Both the position numbers and the translations under genes were made by a program. Shown in pieces: positions 36,588 through 44,818 of a stretch of 64,000 nucleotides of DNA. The number at the start of each line of letters is the position of its first letter. Within the stretch, counting starts at the first letter, position 1. The notes below the pieces were generated by a model. It saw nothing but the letters and a program-made list of their open reading frames with translations. It did no database searches and was not told the origin of the DNA. Source of the DNA: Bacteroidota bacterium (GTDB taxonomy: Bacteria; Bacteroidota; Bacteroidia; Bacteroidales; Paludibacteraceae); NCBI GenBank assembly GCA_023391625.1, contig JAEWAN010000006.1:372001-436000 (forward strand), in the 5' to 3' direction.

Positions 36588-36635
36588 CCCCGGTATAATT
36601 GTTTTACTAAATTATACCAGGGAAATACAAAGATA
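36588..36635 (-). promoter_or_regulatory. Promoter and 5' leader hairpin of the TonB-like receptor gene
   Basis: TATCTTTG at 36628-36635 on the minus strand. Transcription from it should start near 36623, exactly where a hairpin begins (36610-36622 with 36588-36600, one mismatch, 9-base loop). The untranslated leader would be about 174 bases. Confidence 0.5.
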
Positions 36636-36651
36636 AACAATCCTTAAAAAA

Positions 36652-37344
36652 TCAATATCCTATTGTTTGCGCTACTATAAACTGATTATTATCATCCAGC
36701 CCTAGCAAAGCAAGCAACTCTTTTTCTTTAGCACCGGCACGCACCACTGCTTTCATATTTTCTGACGCACAATACAAATACACATTCTGAGTACAATGTC
36801 CGGCATCCAAAGAAGCCAGATACAAATATTTTTCAGCAGGAATATTACGTTCTTTATAAACATTATAATCCGCGACAAATACTAAATTAAGTGGAGCTGT
36901 CTCCACAAAGGGCTGTAATCCAGCCAGGTTACGGTAATCACCTTCCACCACTGGTTGCAGCTCATGTTTTGCCGGATCATACAAATAAATTCCATTGGAC
37001 AGTACAGCATACGTTTTCAAAGGGTAAAGTCCTAACGCCGAAGGGACTGTACGTTTACCATTCGGACGATTTACTCCATTAGCAGCCCATAAGATACCGG
37101 ACAGATGTTCCAATGACAAATTATCAGACTTAAACTCACGGTCACTTTTACGATTTTTCATCGCTTGTAAAAGAGCGATATCCCCGACGGTATCCGGTTC
37201 TGTTAATTGAATTGTTTTGGATTCGGTAAGTTCCATAGGATTTGTTTTTTTAGGTTGAGATGTAGCCTGAGAGTCTGTCTTTGAAGATTGACATGCTGTA
37301 AAAACAAACAAAGAAAGAGTTAAAGCATAAAAAAAGTGTTTCAT
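36652..37344 (-). CDS. Nitroreductase/SagB-type FMN oxidoreductase with lipoprotein signal
   Basis: 230 residues. Signal with lipobox FTAC (C18), then a linker and a SagB-like nitroreductase fold: LLQAMKNRKSDREF (flavin-contacting Arg-rich start), LSGILWAANGVNRPNGKRTVPSALGLYPL, and C-terminal GHCTQNVYLYCASENMKAVVRAG...LGLDDNNQFIVAQTIGY. The lipoprotein form is an envelope location for a flavin enzyme; similar proteins exist in Bacteroidota. FMN would have to be bound before export or loaded in the periplasm. Substrate unknown. Divergent from zupT, with its own -7 element at 37385-37392. Confidence 0.85.
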   Translation of the reverse strand: MKHFFYALTLSLFVFTACQSSKTDSQATSQPKKTNPMELTESKTIQLTEPDTVGDIALLQAMKNRKSDREFKSDNLSLEHLSGILWAANGVNRPNGKRTVPSALGLYPLKTYAVLSNGIYLYDPAKHELQPVVEGDYRNLAGLQPFVETAPLNLVFVADYNVYKERNIPAEKYLYLASLDAGHCTQNVYLYCASENMKAVVRAGAKEKELLALLGLDDNNQFIVAQTIGY

Positions 37345-37384
37345 ATTTTCTAGTTTAAATTAAAAGTTCATCATTTACGGGTAT

Positions 37385-37392
37385 CAAAAGTA
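37385..37392 (-). promoter_or_regulatory. -7 promoter element of the nitroreductase lipoprotein gene
   Basis: TACTTTTG on the minus strand, about 41 bases from the ATG at 37344. Confidence 0.55.
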
Positions 37393-37414
37393 ATTAAAAT
37401 CATTTGTTTTTATG

Positions 37415-37445
37415 ATTGAACTTAAAACAAATAGAGTTATTTTTG
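37415..37445 (+). promoter_or_regulatory. Promoter of zupT operon
   Basis: ATTG at 37415-37418, 19-base gap, TATTTTTG at 37438-37445; 38 bases before the ATG. Divergent promoter pair with the nitroreductase gene. Confidence 0.6.
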
Positions 37446-37483
37446 TGTTTTTATAAAACTCTATTTCATTTTTTTACAAATAC

Positions 37484-38293
37484 ATGGAATCATCCAATCT
37501 GCTTTTTGCCTTAATGCTGACTTTGTTTGCCGGTCTTAGCACCGGCATAGGAAGTGCTATCGCTTTTTTTGCAAAAAGAACAAATACAAAATTTTTATCC
37601 ATTGCCCTAGGGTTCTCTGCAGGTGTTATGATTTATGTCTCTTTCGTAGAGATATTTCCACAAGCTCTGACTTTAACCGGTAACAGTGACAGCTCTTATC
37701 CCGAATTTTTTGTGGTACTGGCATTTTTTATCGGCATCGCTTTTATATTCCTTATCGACATGCTCATACCTTCTGCCGAAAACCCACACGAAGTCCATAA
37801 GGTTGAAGAAATGCAAGGAGGAAAGAGAAAAGCTGCCAATGCCACCCAACTAAAACGGACAGGAGTACTAATGGCGCTGGCCATTGGAATACATAATTTC
37901 CCCGAAGGAATCGCGACATTTACTACTGCTTACGTAGATCCGTCCATTGCTATCCCAATAGCCGTAGCCATTGCTATTCATAATATACCCGAAGGAATCG
38001 CCGTTTCTGTACCGATATACTATGCTACCGGAAGCAGAAGAAAAGCCTTTTGGTACTCTTTACTATCCGGTATGGCCGAACCGATAGGCGGACTTGTAGG
38101 TTACTTCCTACTCCTGCCTTTCCTAACTCCCTTTACTCTCGGACTTGTAATGGCAGGTGTGGCAGGCATCATGGTTTTCATTTCCGTAGACGAACTTATT
38201 CCTGCTGCTGAAGAATATGGTGAACATCATTACTCTATTGCCGGATTTGTTGGCGGTATGGCCGTCATGGCACTAAGTTTATTGTTATTATAA
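37484..38293 (+). CDS. zupT: ZIP-family zinc transporter ZupT
   Basis: 269 residues, eight membrane segments, inner membrane. Imports Zn2+ (and Fe2+/Mn2+ in some members). Both metal-site motifs are present: HNFPEG (137-142) in helix 4 and HNIPEG (166-171) in helix 5, with ESVEE-like VDELIPAAEEYGE near the C-terminus. A histidine-poor loop (about 98-124) links helices 3 and 4, as in bacterial ZupT. The MetH-activation gene starts 5 bases later, suggesting joint transcription. Confidence 0.95.
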   Translation: MESSNLLFALMLTLFAGLSTGIGSAIAFFAKRTNTKFLSIALGFSAGVMIYVSFVEIFPQALTLTGNSDSSYPEFFVVLAFFIGIAFIFLIDMLIPSAENPHEVHKVEEMQGGKRKAANATQLKRTGVLMALAIGIHNFPEGIATFTTAYVDPSIAIPIAVAIAIHNIPEGIAVSVPIYYATGSRRKAFWYSLLSGMAEPIGGLVGYFLLLPFLTPFTLGLVMAGVAGIMVFISVDELIPAAEEYGEHHYSIAGFVGGMAVMALSLLLL

Positions 38294-38298
38294 GAATT

Positions 38299-39240
38299 AT
38301 GCACTATACACCATTTCCTCCAGCTCATCTCGGCTTGACCCGATTTTCAGATATTAATATCAAAGAAATCGTCCCATTTATTCAATGGAAATTCTTTTTT
38401 CATGCCTGGCGTTTAAACGGGAACTATGAAGGAATAGAATCCGTTTGCGAATGTACAGCCTGTCAAACTGCCTGGTTGCAGCAGTTCAGCAACGAAGAAA
38501 GAGAAAAAGCCAAGGAAGCGCTTACTTTATACCGAGATGCCCGGGAAATTCTCAAAAATTTTCTGGAAAAAAGAACAATCCGGATTAATGCTGTCTGTGC
38601 ATTTTACCCGGCTTACTCTGAAAATGAAAATATTGTGGTAAATACAGGAGAAAAGGCATTAGTCATCCCCACCTTACGCCAACAACACCCGTCTAATGAC
38701 GGTTTCTGCTATTCTCTGGCAGACTTCCTTGCCCCAAAAGATGACTACATAGGTTTCTTTGCCACTACCGTCTTAGGGATAGAGGAATTAGCTAAACATT
38801 TTGAATCGAAAGAAGATACATACCGGGCCATACTTATAAAAACAATAGGCGACAGACTGGCCGAAGCCACAGCAGAATGGCTGCACTTCCAAATACGCAC
38901 CCGATACTGGGGATATCAACCAGATGAAAAACCGGACATTGCTTCACTACTAAAAAATAAATATCAAGGAATAAGACCGGCTGTGGGTTATCCTTCACTT
39001 CCCGATCAATCTATTATATTTGACATTGAACCGATACTGGAACTCAACAAAACAGGAATCAGCCTGACAGAAAACGGAGCTATGTTTCCTAATTCATCTG
39101 TTTGCGGACTCTATTTTGCACACCCACAGGCTAAATACTTTATGATAGGAAAAATAGACGAGGAACAGTTAAATGATTATGCCCAAAGAAGAGGCAAATC
39201 AAAAGAAGAAATAAAGAAATGGCTGATCAGTAACCTCTAA
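38299..39240 (+). CDS. Stand-alone MetH (B12-dependent methionine synthase) activation domain
   Basis: 313 residues. Resembles the C-terminal reactivation module of MetH, which binds S-adenosylmethionine and, with a flavodoxin, re-methylates oxidised cob(II)alamin. Seen: IVPFIQWKFFFHAWRL at the N-terminus, GIEELAKHFE, ETA-like LAEATAEWLHFQIR, and RPAVGYPSLPDQSIIFDIEPIL, containing the RxxxGYP AdoMet-binding motif, then LTENGAMFPNSSVCGLYFAHPQAKYFMIG. The homocysteine, folate and B12 domains are absent and not in this window, so MetH appears split in this genome. Tight spacing (5 bases) with zupT is probably incidental co-transcription. Confidence 0.85.
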   Translation: MHYTPFPPAHLGLTRFSDINIKEIVPFIQWKFFFHAWRLNGNYEGIESVCECTACQTAWLQQFSNEEREKAKEALTLYRDAREILKNFLEKRTIRINAVCAFYPAYSENENIVVNTGEKALVIPTLRQQHPSNDGFCYSLADFLAPKDDYIGFFATTVLGIEELAKHFESKEDTYRAILIKTIGDRLAEATAEWLHFQIRTRYWGYQPDEKPDIASLLKNKYQGIRPAVGYPSLPDQSIIFDIEPILELNKTGISLTENGAMFPNSSVCGLYFAHPQAKYFMIGKIDEEQLNDYAQRRGKSKEEIKKWLISNL

Positions 39241-39256
39241 TATCATAGCCTTTTGT

Positions 39257-39264
39257 TACTTTTG
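39257..39264 (+). promoter_or_regulatory. -7 promoter element of trmD
   Basis: TACTTTTG, 17 bases before the trmD ATG, in the short gap after the MetH-activation gene. Confidence 0.5.
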
Positions 39265-39281
39265 TGGAAAATTTATAAGCT

Positions 39282-39956
39282 ATGCGTATTGATATCATTT
39301 CTGCCGTACCGGAGTTATTAGACAGTCCTTTAAATCATTCTATCATAAAACGGGCCAAAGATAAAGGGCTTGTTCAAATACATACTCACAACCTGAGAGA
39401 CTACTCCACAGACAAACACCGACATATTGATGATTACGCTTTTGGGTTCGGAGCCGGCATGGTATTACAGATAGAACCGATAGACCGTGTTATAAGCCAG
39501 TTAAAAAGCGAACGAATTTACGATGAAATCATATATACTTCACCGGACGGCGAAGTTTTCAATCAACAACTGGCAAACAGACTATCTCTTTACGAAAATA
39601 TCATTATTCTTTGCGGCCACTACAAGGGAATAGACCACCGTGTACGTGAACATCTCATCACAAAAGAAATATCCATCGGTGACTTCGTCCTTACCGGCGG
39701 CGAATTACCGGCAGCTATGATGACTGATGCCATAGTACGCCTCATCCCCAGAGCTATCGGTGACGAAACTTCAGCACTATCAGACTCCTTTCAGGATAAT
39801 TTGCTTGCACCTCCCGTTTACACGCGTCCGGCAGAATATAAAGGATGGAAAGTTCCTGACATTCTTTTGTCCGGACATCAGGCTAAAATAGAAGATTGGC
39901 TGCATGAACAGTCTGTAGAACGGACAAAAGCACTAAGACCGGATTTAATGGAATAA
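39282..39956 (+). CDS. trmD: tRNA (guanine37-N1)-methyltransferase TrmD
   Basis: 224 residues. Methylates G37 next to the anticodon of tRNAs with G36, preventing frameshifts; SPOUT dimer with a knot. Motifs: [18 protein letters not shown] (family: DDxPYGGGxGMVM, here with F-G-F-G-A-G), [43 protein letters not shown] (SAM-binding trefoil knot), [16 protein letters not shown] and [16 protein letters not shown]. Full-length and with its own promoter. Not associated with rimM/rpsP as in many other phyla. Confidence 0.97.
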   Translation: MRIDIISAVPELLDSPLNHSIIKRAKDKGLVQIHTHNLRDYSTDKHRHIDDYAFGFGAGMVLQIEPIDRVISQLKSERIYDEIIYTSPDGEVFNQQLANRLSLYENIIILCGHYKGIDHRVREHLITKEISIGDFVLTGGELPAAMMTDAIVRLIPRAIGDETSALSDSFQDNLLAPPVYTRPAEYKGWKVPDILLSGHQAKIEDWLHEQSVERTKALRPDLME

Positions 39957-40104
39957 AATCAGCAAATTTATAATCATATCAAAAAGCATACCTTCCAATC
40001 ATTTTTATACTAATTCTATAATATTTTTTTCATGTAGAATATTATATTATTTTCGCGTAATTAATCTTAATTCACATTTCTATTAAAAAACACTAACAAA
40101 AAAA

Positions 40105-40121
40105 TTGGACAAAATGTCCAA
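40105..40121. promoter_or_regulatory. Short inverted repeat upstream of the mini-lipoprotein gene
   Basis: TTGGACA and TGTCCAA separated by three bases, 40 bases before the ATG at 40161. Compact enough to be an operator or a small leader hairpin; chance occurrence is possible. Confidence 0.35.
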
Positions 40122-40160
40122 CAATATAACATCTTGTTTAACTTTTAAATTTATACCCTC

Positions 40161-40355
40161 ATGAAAAAAGTATTTATTGGACTTGCTTTAGTTGTTTCTG
40201 TTGCAGCATTTTCTTCTTGTAAAAAACAGTGTAAATGTACCACATATATTGGAGGAATAGCAACTGCTACTAAAATTATGGAATCTGACGAAATTCAAGG
40301 AGAATGTTCTGATATGAGCGAGAACCTCTTTGGTATGGAAATAAAATGTAAATAA
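40161..40355 (+). CDS. Cys-rich mini-lipoprotein
   Basis: 64 residues. Lipoprotein signal with lipobox FSSC (C20), leaving a mature peptide of only 45 residues. After the lipid-bearing cysteine it contains four more cysteines (CKKQCKC near the N-terminus, later GEC and a final KCK), so disulfides are likely. Small lipoproteins of this kind with 'CKCTTY' motifs seem common in Bacteroidales but are not characterised. A terminator follows the stop codon. The next gene, a MauE-thioredoxin fusion, could act on its cysteines. Confidence 0.7.
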   Translation: MKKVFIGLALVVSVAAFSSCKKQCKCTTYIGGIATATKIMESDEIQGECSDMSENLFGMEIKCK

Positions 40356-40356
40356 T

Positions 40357-40391
40357 AAAATTAGTGCCCGATAAAATCGGGCACTAATTTT
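40357..40391 (+). terminator. Terminator between mini-lipoprotein and MauE-thioredoxin genes
   Basis: A 15-bp stem (40357-40371 with 40377-40391) with a five-base loop; the right arm ends in TTTT. The gap to the next ATG (40416) is 24 bases, so the downstream gene needs partial read-through or a promoter hidden here. Confidence 0.8.
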
Positions 40392-40415
40392 ATCACTATA
40401 CAACCTACCCTATAA

Positions 40416-41339
40416 ATGAATCTTCTCAGAAAAGATATTTTATTATATGTAATCCATGCCATAACAGGTCTGGTTTTTATTTTTTCGGCAATACTGAAAT
40501 TAATATCGCTGGACTCCTTTGAATTATACATTTATAGTTTCGGTTTTTTCAATTTAAGCTTATCGTCGCTGGCAGCGAAATCGTTCATTGGAATCGAATT
40601 TTTTTTGGGAACAGGTTTACTGCTTAATTTCTATCCAAAGTTCTTCAGAGTGTGCACTCTACTGCTACTTTGCTGTTTCTCTGTATTCCTGGTTTATGTC
40701 TATTTCACATTAGGAAATGAAGATAATTGCCATTGTTTTGGAGACCTTATAGAACTAAATCCTCTCCCTTCTTTTATAAAAAATATTATTCTCATCCTGT
40801 TGCTTATTCCTACTTATCAATTAAAGCCCTTTCAATGCCGTTATAAGAAATTAATTACTATTATTTTGGCCAGTATTCTTATAATAGTCATTATTGTTTC
40901 TCTGCTTTCAAATATCTATTACAACCTGAAAAAAGACAGCGATACTTATTACAACCAAAGTGCAGCGATTGAATTTATAAACAATCATCCTGAAATAAAA
41001 GAAATAAGCAAAACAGAACCTGTCATAGCTTGCTTTTTCGGGATAGGATGTAAGTACTGCGAATTGACAGCTAAGAAACTTCATCTCATTGAAAAAAATA
41101 ATCCGGAGGTTAAAACTAACTTTATAGGCGTTTTTTGGGGAAAAGAAGACAAATATGAACATTTTGTCGAGACAACAGGACTGGAGTATCAGAAAACGCT
41201 TTTCATTGACCCAATAACATTCCTGACCATCACAAAAGAAAGCATGCCGCTTATTTTCATCATAGAAAACGAAGAAATAACACAATGCTACATGTACAAC
41301 GACTTACAGGAAAGAACTCTCTTAAAAGCCATACAATAA
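40416..41339 (+). CDS. MauE/DoxX-like membrane domain fused to a thioredoxin-like domain
   Basis: 307 residues. Four membrane segments (about 10-135) with a CHCFG motif (C105, C107) after the third, which is the pattern of MauE/DoxX redox proteins; a fifth helix (about 144-168) leads to a periplasmic thioredoxin-like domain with CKYC (C212, C215) at the N-end of a helix and a cis-proline-like MPLIF segment. Such fusions are expected to move electrons between quinone or a cytoplasmic donor and periplasmic thiols; the donor is unknown. Located 24 bases after a terminator behind the Cys-rich mini-lipoprotein gene. The role is inferred. Confidence 0.78.
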   Translation: MNLLRKDILLYVIHAITGLVFIFSAILKLISLDSFELYIYSFGFFNLSLSSLAAKSFIGIEFFLGTGLLLNFYPKFFRVCTLLLLCCFSVFLVYVYFTLGNEDNCHCFGDLIELNPLPSFIKNIILILLLIPTYQLKPFQCRYKKLITIILASILIIVIIVSLLSNIYYNLKKDSDTYYNQSAAIEFINNHPEIKEISKTEPVIACFFGIGCKYCELTAKKLHLIEKNNPEVKTNFIGVFWGKEDKYEHFVETTGLEYQKTLFIDPITFLTITKESMPLIFIIENEEITQCYMYNDLQERTLLKAIQ

Positions 41340-41400
41340 ATCAAATAGCCCTAGCATTTTTATTTTTCCTTTAAAATAACAATTCATTCCTTGCTTATTG

Positions 41401-41408
41401 TATCTTTG
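41401..41408 (+). promoter_or_regulatory. -7 promoter element of the EamA transporter gene
   Basis: TATCTTTG, 28 bases before the ATG at 41436. Confidence 0.6.
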
Positions 41409-41435
41409 TTTCCATAAAACAATACCGGACAAAAG

Positions 41436-42359
41436 ATGACAAATACAAAAATGCCCGGGCATATAGCCTTGCTAACGGCTAATATAATTTTCGGGATCAA
41501 CACACCGATTTCAAGATCATTGATTCCTGAGATTATAAGCCCATTGGCTTTGACTTTCTTCCGTATGGCAGGAGCGATGTTCCTGTTTTGGTTCATTTCT
41601 TTATTCACCCGAAAAGAACATGTTCCTTCCAAAGATATTCTACTGCTGTTTTTTGCTTCATCTTTTGCATTGGTACTAAACCAGATGCCTTTTATCGTAG
41701 GATTATCTATGACATCTTCTATCGATGCCTCAATCATAGTCACATTAGTACCTGTAATCAGCATGCTTTTAGCTGCTATTTTCATAAAAGAACCCATCAC
41801 ATTAAAAAAAGTAACGGGAGTTATCATAGGAGCTTCCGGGGCACTGATATTAATACTCAACCAGGAACAAAGAACAGGAAACGGTAATTTTTGGGGCAAT
41901 CTGCTTGTCCTCTCCGCCGTACTTTCATATTCGTTGTATCTGACTTTGTTCAAAAATCTAATAACCCGCTATACACCCGTTACTTTAATGAAATGGATGT
42001 TCTTATTCGCTTCTATACTATGCTTTCCTTTTTGTTACAAGCCATTAATAAATACGGACTATACCGGATTACCGGCAGATGCATATTTACGTATTGCCTA
42101 CGTTGTAGTGGCAGCCACTTTCATTACTTATTTCCTCATTCCCATAGGACAAAAAGCACTTCGTCCGACAACAGTCAGTATGTACAACTACGTTCAACCC
42201 ATCGTTACAGCACTGGCAGCCATTGCACTAAGCATGGACGTATTCAGTTGGGATAAAGGTGTTTCTGCTATTCTCGTATTTATTGGCGTTTACTTTGTAA
42301 CGACAAGTAAGTCCAAAGCACAAATGGAAGCAAAGAAAAAGGGAATAGTAAAAGGATGA
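41436..42359 (+). CDS. DMT-superfamily (EamA) transporter
   Basis: 307 residues with ten predicted membrane helices arranged as two EamA repeats (about 5-140 and 155-290). Starts HIALLTANIIFGINTPISRS and shows the typical LTFFRMAGAMFLFW and SIDASIIVTLVPVISMLLAAIFIKEP in the first repeat, then PTTVSMYNYVQPIVTALAA in the second. Members export or import metabolites such as amino acids and nucleotides; the substrate cannot be read. Single-gene unit with its own promoter. Ends in a lysine-rich cytoplasmic tail. Confidence 0.9.
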   Translation: MTNTKMPGHIALLTANIIFGINTPISRSLIPEIISPLALTFFRMAGAMFLFWFISLFTRKEHVPSKDILLLFFASSFALVLNQMPFIVGLSMTSSIDASIIVTLVPVISMLLAAIFIKEPITLKKVTGVIIGASGALILILNQEQRTGNGNFWGNLLVLSAVLSYSLYLTLFKNLITRYTPVTLMKWMFLFASILCFPFCYKPLINTDYTGLPADAYLRIAYVVVAATFITYFLIPIGQKALRPTTVSMYNYVQPIVTALAAIALSMDVFSWDKGVSAILVFIGVYFVTTSKSKAQMEAKKKGIVKG

Positions 42360-42378
42360 AGTTCAGAATAATATTAAG

Positions 42379-42386
42379 TATCTTTG
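42379..42386 (+). promoter_or_regulatory. -7 promoter element of argC
   Basis: TATCTTTG, 45 bases upstream of the argC ATG. Confidence 0.6.
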
Positions 42387-42430
42387 CAGTCTCATTCTAA
42401 TAAAATCAATTCATTTTTAGTATTATAAAC

Positions 42431-43405
42431 ATGTCAAAAATAAAAGTTGGAGTTATAGGAGGAGCGGGATATACCGCCGGAGAATTATTACGTATTTTAG
42501 TTTATCACCCACAAGTTGAAATAGTATTTGTAAATAGCAGCAGTAATGCCGGTAACAAAATAAGCGATATACATAGCGGATTATTGGGTGACACTGATTT
42601 GGTTTTCACATCAGAACTTCCATTTGACAAAGTAGACGCACTCTTTTTATGTTCAGCACATGGAGACAGCCGCAAGTTTATGGAAGCGAATGATATACCT
42701 TCACGCATCAAAATCATTGATTTATCCACAGATTACCGAGCTAAAAGCGATGACCATGATTTTATTTACGGATTACCGGAGTTAAATCGGGACGATATCA
42801 AAAAAGCAAACAGAATAGCCAATCCCGGTTGCTTTGCCACAGCTATTCAGTTGGCATTATTGCCACTGGCTTCTGCAAATCTGCTTACAGACGAAGTACA
42901 TATCAATGCAATCACCGGATCTACCGGAGCGGGCGTAAAACCATCGGCAACTTCACATTTCAGCTGGAGAAACAACAATATATCTGTATATAAAGCATTC
43001 GGACACCAACATTTACAAGAAATAGGACAATCGCTCCGCCAACTGCAATCGGGATTCAATAAAGCGGTAAACTTTATTCCGGTAAGAGGTAATTTCGCAC
43101 GAGGTATTTTTGTGACTGCTTATACAAAATGTGACCTTTCTATTGAAGATGCTTATACACTTTATCGTCAATATTATAAAGACAGCGCTTTCACAATCGT
43201 AACTGATAAAAATCCGGATATGAAGCAAGTGGTAAACACCAATAAAGGAATTGTTTATCTGGAAAAACATGATGATAAATTATTCATCATATCTATGATT
43301 GACAACCTTCTAAAAGGAGCTTCCGGACAAGCAGTACAAAACATGAATTTAATATTCGGACTGGACGAACGGGAAGGACTGAATTTAAAATCAGTAGGAT
43401 TTTAA
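42431..43405 (+). CDS. argC: N-acetyl-gamma-glutamyl-phosphate reductase
   Basis: 324 residues. Third step of arginine biosynthesis: NADPH reduction of N-acetyl- (in this phylum often N-succinyl-) glutamyl phosphate to the semialdehyde. Rossmann start VGVIGGAGYTAGELLRIL, the LFLCSAHGDS segment, and the catalytic cysteine in NPGCFATAIQLALLPL (C134). The histidine partner is in SATSHFSWRNNN. Succinylated intermediates are known for Bacteroides; whether this enzyme uses them cannot be seen. The other arginine genes are not adjacent; argH is 3 kb downstream. Confidence 0.96.
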   Translation: MSKIKVGVIGGAGYTAGELLRILVYHPQVEIVFVNSSSNAGNKISDIHSGLLGDTDLVFTSELPFDKVDALFLCSAHGDSRKFMEANDIPSRIKIIDLSTDYRAKSDDHDFIYGLPELNRDDIKKANRIANPGCFATAIQLALLPLASANLLTDEVHINAITGSTGAGVKPSATSHFSWRNNNISVYKAFGHQHLQEIGQSLRQLQSGFNKAVNFIPVRGNFARGIFVTAYTKCDLSIEDAYTLYRQYYKDSAFTIVTDKNPDMKQVVNTNKGIVYLEKHDDKLFIISMIDNLLKGASGQAVQNMNLIFGLDEREGLNLKSVGF

Positions 43406-43471
43406 CTCTTTGAAGAAATATTAAAAGATGTTACAAAACATGCTTTTTAACACTCTGGAATAAGCTTTTTC

Positions 43472-43502
43472 TTGTGAGTGTAAAATAAACACTTTATCTT
43501 TG
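43472..43502 (+). promoter_or_regulatory. Strong promoter with no downstream ORF
   Basis: TTG at 43472-43474, 20-base gap, TATCTTTG at 43495-43502. Only about 45 bases separate the expected start site from a terminator hairpin, and there is no start codon between them. Confidence 0.6.
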
Positions 43503-43507
43503 CACTG

Positions 43508-43580
43508 TGATTTTTTCATAGTATTAGATTTAAGGTTAATTAAGATTGGTAGTCTGTTTAGGACTACCTTTTCTTTTTTT
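43508..43580 (+). ncRNA. Putative ~70-nt small RNA (promoter plus terminator)
   Basis: A transcript from the 43472-43502 promoter would start near 43508 and end at the hairpin 43548-43568 (7-bp stem GGTAGTC/GACTACC, 7-base loop) followed by TTTTCTTTTTTT. No ATG or reading frame is present in it. It lies between argC and the convergent nspC. It could instead be no more than the argC terminator with a fortuitous -7 element. Confidence 0.45.
43548..43580 (+). terminator. Terminator downstream of argC / of the putative sRNA
   Basis: 7-bp stem (43548-43554 with 43562-43568) and a T-rich tail on the plus strand. Confidence 0.75.
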
Positions 43581-43596
43581 AGACAATCTTTTCTTT

Positions 43597-44730
43597 CTAA
43601 GACATTCTTCCTTTATAATCCTCATAACCGAACTCACGAATCATCTTAAATTCATTATCCTTAGTCCAAATAGCTATGGAAGGATGAGATACGCCATTAA
43701 ACATCGTTGTTTTAACCATCGTATAATGTATCATATCTTCAAAAATCACCTTATCACCCACCTGAAGTTCGTTTTCAAATGACCATGAGCCATAATAATC
43801 GCCAGCCAAACAACTATTTCCCCCCATACGGTAAGTAGGTTTGCCTTCCACTTCGTCCGTAGCTCCGGTTATTTTAGGTTTATACGGCATTTCAAGACAA
43901 TCCGGCATATGACAGGCAAAAGAAACATCAAGCATTGCCGTTTTAATACCTCTGTTTTCCACAATATCCTGCACTGTGGATACAAGAACACCTGTTTGCC
44001 ATGCAAAAGCACTTCCCGGCTCCAATATAAGTTGCAAATGAGGATATTTTGCTTTAAATCTTCTCAATACCACAATCAGATGTTCTACATCATAATCCTG
44101 ACGTGTCATCAAATGTCCACCTCCCATATTCAACCATTTAATCCGGGAAAAATATTTTCCGAACTTTTCATCCACAACCTCCAGCATTTTCTCCAGTTCA
44201 TATGAAGAAGATTCACAAAGAGCATGGAAATGAAGGCCTTCTATACCTTCAGGTAAAGTATCCCCCAGCAAATCAGCAACAACACCCAAACGGGAACCTG
44301 GGACAGCCGGATTATACAAATCAGTATCTACAACCGAATATTCCGGATTTACCCTCAACCCGCAGGACACATTATTAACCTTACATTGCGGATAAAAATG
44401 TTCAAATTGCCTTAAAGAATTGAAGGTAATATGACTGCTGCACGAAGCTATAACAGGGAACTCTCTATCCGTATAAACAGGAGCATAAGTATGGGCCGGA
44501 CTTCCCATCTCCTCAAAGGCAAGCCGGGCTTCTGCCAAAGAACTGGCTGTAGAATACGGAATATATTCACGTACAATAGGAAAAACGCTCCACATGGCAA
44601 AAGCTTTAAACGCCAGTATAATTTCAGCCCCGGAACGTTCCTTCACTGATTTTATTAATTCCAGATTTTTACGAAACGCCGTTTCATCCAGCACATAACA
44701 GGGTGAAGGAATTTTTGAATAATCAATCAT
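43597..44730 (-). CDS. nspC: Carboxynorspermidine decarboxylase
   Basis: 377 residues, fold III PLP enzyme related to diaminopimelate and ornithine decarboxylases, but of the NspC branch. It decarboxylates carboxyspermidine or carboxynorspermidine to spermidine/norspermidine, the last step of the alternative polyamine pathway used by Bacteroidales. PLP lysine is in ILAFKAFAMW (K42); other motifs are YSTASSLAEARLAFEE, FNSLRQFEHF, GLHFHALCESSSYELEKML, NMGGGHLMTR (PLP phosphate), LEPGSAFAW and ASCLAGDYYG-like NSCLAGDYYGSW (substrate cysteine). Carboxyspermidine dehydrogenase is not adjacent. Confidence 0.93.
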   Translation of the reverse strand: MIDYSKIPSPCYVLDETAFRKNLELIKSVKERSGAEIILAFKAFAMWSVFPIVREYIPYSTASSLAEARLAFEEMGSPAHTYAPVYTDREFPVIASCSSHITFNSLRQFEHFYPQCKVNNVSCGLRVNPEYSVVDTDLYNPAVPGSRLGVVADLLGDTLPEGIEGLHFHALCESSSYELEKMLEVVDEKFGKYFSRIKWLNMGGGHLMTRQDYDVEHLIVVLRRFKAKYPHLQLILEPGSAFAWQTGVLVSTVQDIVENRGIKTAMLDVSFACHMPDCLEMPYKPKITGATDEVEGKPTYRMGGNSCLAGDYYGSWSFENELQVGDKVIFEDMIHYTMVKTTMFNGVSHPSIAIWTKDNEFKMIREFGYEDYKGRMS

Positions 44731-44765
44731 AAAAATTTAAGCTGATTCAATAAACTAAACTAAAT

Positions 44766-44795
44766 AAAAAAAGGATGTATGAACATCCTTTTTTT
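44766..44795 (-). terminator. Terminator between the 57-residue membrane-protein gene and nspC
   Basis: 13-bp stem (44766-44778 with 44783-44795), ATGA loop, A- and T-runs at both ends, so it works in either direction. Confidence 0.85.
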
Positions 44796-44818
44796 ATTAA
44801 TTCATATAATCTTTTATA

